A stretch of DNA of 64,000 nt from the NCBI RefSeq assembly GCF_036248255.1, contig NZ_CP109178.1:8685001-8749000 (forward strand), read 5' to 3'. Source of the stretch: Streptomyces sp. NBC_01717 (GTDB taxonomy: Bacteria > Actinomycetota > Actinomycetes > Streptomycetales > Streptomycetaceae). Shown here in pieces: positions 63,671 through 64,000 of the stretch (positions within the stretch are counted from its first letter, which is position 1; every line of letters starts with the position of its first letter). A model generated the notes under the pieces. That model saw nothing but the letters and a program-made list of their open reading frames with translations, ran no database searches and was not told the origin of the DNA. The translations under genes and the position numbers were made by a program.

Positions 63671-64000
63671 ATGGCGGACGACGGCGGCACGGCCGCAGTG
63701 ATCGGCAAGGACGGCCTGGACGCGCTGATCACGGTCCTGGCCGGGCGTGGCCGTACGGTCGTGGGACCGACCGTCCGCGACGGGGCGATCGTCCTGTCCG
63801 AGATCTCCGGCGGTGCCGAACTCCCCTACGGCTGGGGAGTCGAGTTGGAGGCAGGCGTCTACCGGCTGCGTGCCCGTGAGGACGGCGCCGTGTTCGCTCA
63901 CAGCGCGGGCCCTCAGTCCTGGAAGACGTTTCTGCATCCGCCCCGGGAGCGGCAGTGGACTGCCGATCGCGGTGCCGACGGCGAGCTCATGGTGACCGAG
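63671..64000 (+). CDS. Hydrogenase iron-sulfur (HyhB/sulfhydrogenase beta-like) subunit, partial
   Basis: Only the first 110 residues are present; the frame runs off the right edge. The start GKDGLDALITVLAGRGRTVV, then GPTVRDGAIVLSEI, AELPYGWGVELEAGVYRLR and GPQSWKTFLHPP is the typical N-terminus of the 4Fe-4S beta subunit of group 3b [NiFe] hydrogenases. These enzymes are cytoplasmic, NAD(P)-linked and reversible. ATG 63671 follows GGAAGG. The remaining subunits should lie beyond the window. M. smegmatis Hyd3, of the same group, is DosR-induced. Confidence 0.85.
   Translation, partial: MADDGGTAAVIGKDGLDALITVLAGRGRTVVGPTVRDGAIVLSEISGGAELPYGWGVELEAGVYRLRAREDGAVFAHSAGPQSWKTFLHPPRERQWTADRGADGELMVTE

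Noticed and set aside
1..64000. tRNA, rRNA and CRISPR arrays were looked for.
   Set aside because: No cloverleaf with a T-loop GGTTCGA pattern, no rRNA-like stretch and no regularly spaced direct repeats were seen by eye.

Overview
The window is high-GC actinobacterial chromosome and almost certainly Streptomyces. Codon third positions are G/C-rich, GTG starts and GAGG/GGAGG ribosome sites are frequent, TTA codons are rare, and many small families are typical of streptomycetes (DUF6325, DUF6328, DUF6479, DUF6083, SHOCT, CBS-BON, tandem universal stress proteins).

Positions 1 to about 23,700 look like ordinary chromosome. They hold a methylmalonyl-CoA mutase operon (mutA-mutB-meaB, minus strand), stress and membrane proteins, a tyrosine phosphatase, VOC and GNAT proteins, a three-gene molybdenum aldehyde oxidoreductase operon of PaoABC type behind a palindromic operator, an anti-sigma-type ATPase, a succinate-semialdehyde dehydrogenase, a glutaminase-STAS fusion, a secreted endonuclease I-type nuclease, an RlmG-like rRNA methyltransferase, and an acyl-CoA dehydrogenase behind a KstR-type operator. 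Strong hairpins separate several convergent gene pairs.

Positions 23,700 to 27,400 form an accessory patch. It has a frameshifted, 5'-truncated IS5-type transposase, a DUF6083 protein, and an XRE regulator divergent from an unknown Cys/His-rich protein. An 18-bp inverted repeat made of two near-palindromic operator copies lies between the last two.

From about 27,500 to the end lies a hypoxia/dormancy island resembling the mycobacterial DosR (DevR) regulon and the Streptomyces OsdKR region. It contains a GAF-GAF histidine kinase and a NarL-type response regulator (convergent), seven CBS-BON proteins, five tandem universal stress proteins, an Acg-like nitroreductase, an Hsp20, two P-type cation ATPases, a PEP synthase, a PncB2-like nicotinate phosphoribosyltransferase, a PPK2, a beta-CASP nuclease, a GH65 phosphorylase, an archaeal-type AAA ATPase, a multicopper oxidase, a [NiFe]-hydrogenase maturation protease and, at the right edge, the first gene of a probable group 3b hydrogenase operon. 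The inferred theme is survival at low oxygen: redox disposal through hydrogenase and nitroreductase, NAD and ATP/PEP salvage, protein protection and ion homeostasis.

The most notable observation is a repeated GC-rich box, about GGGRCYRWYYGGCCC. It occurs at eleven loci across the island and nowhere that I noticed in the left half. At seven loci the near edge of the box lies 64 to 75 bp upstream of a start codon (79 to 88 bp if tandem outer copies are counted), and at several loci it occurs as a tandem pair about 20 bp apart. It resembles the mycobacterial DosR box and is probably the binding site of the response regulator encoded at 30631-31344.
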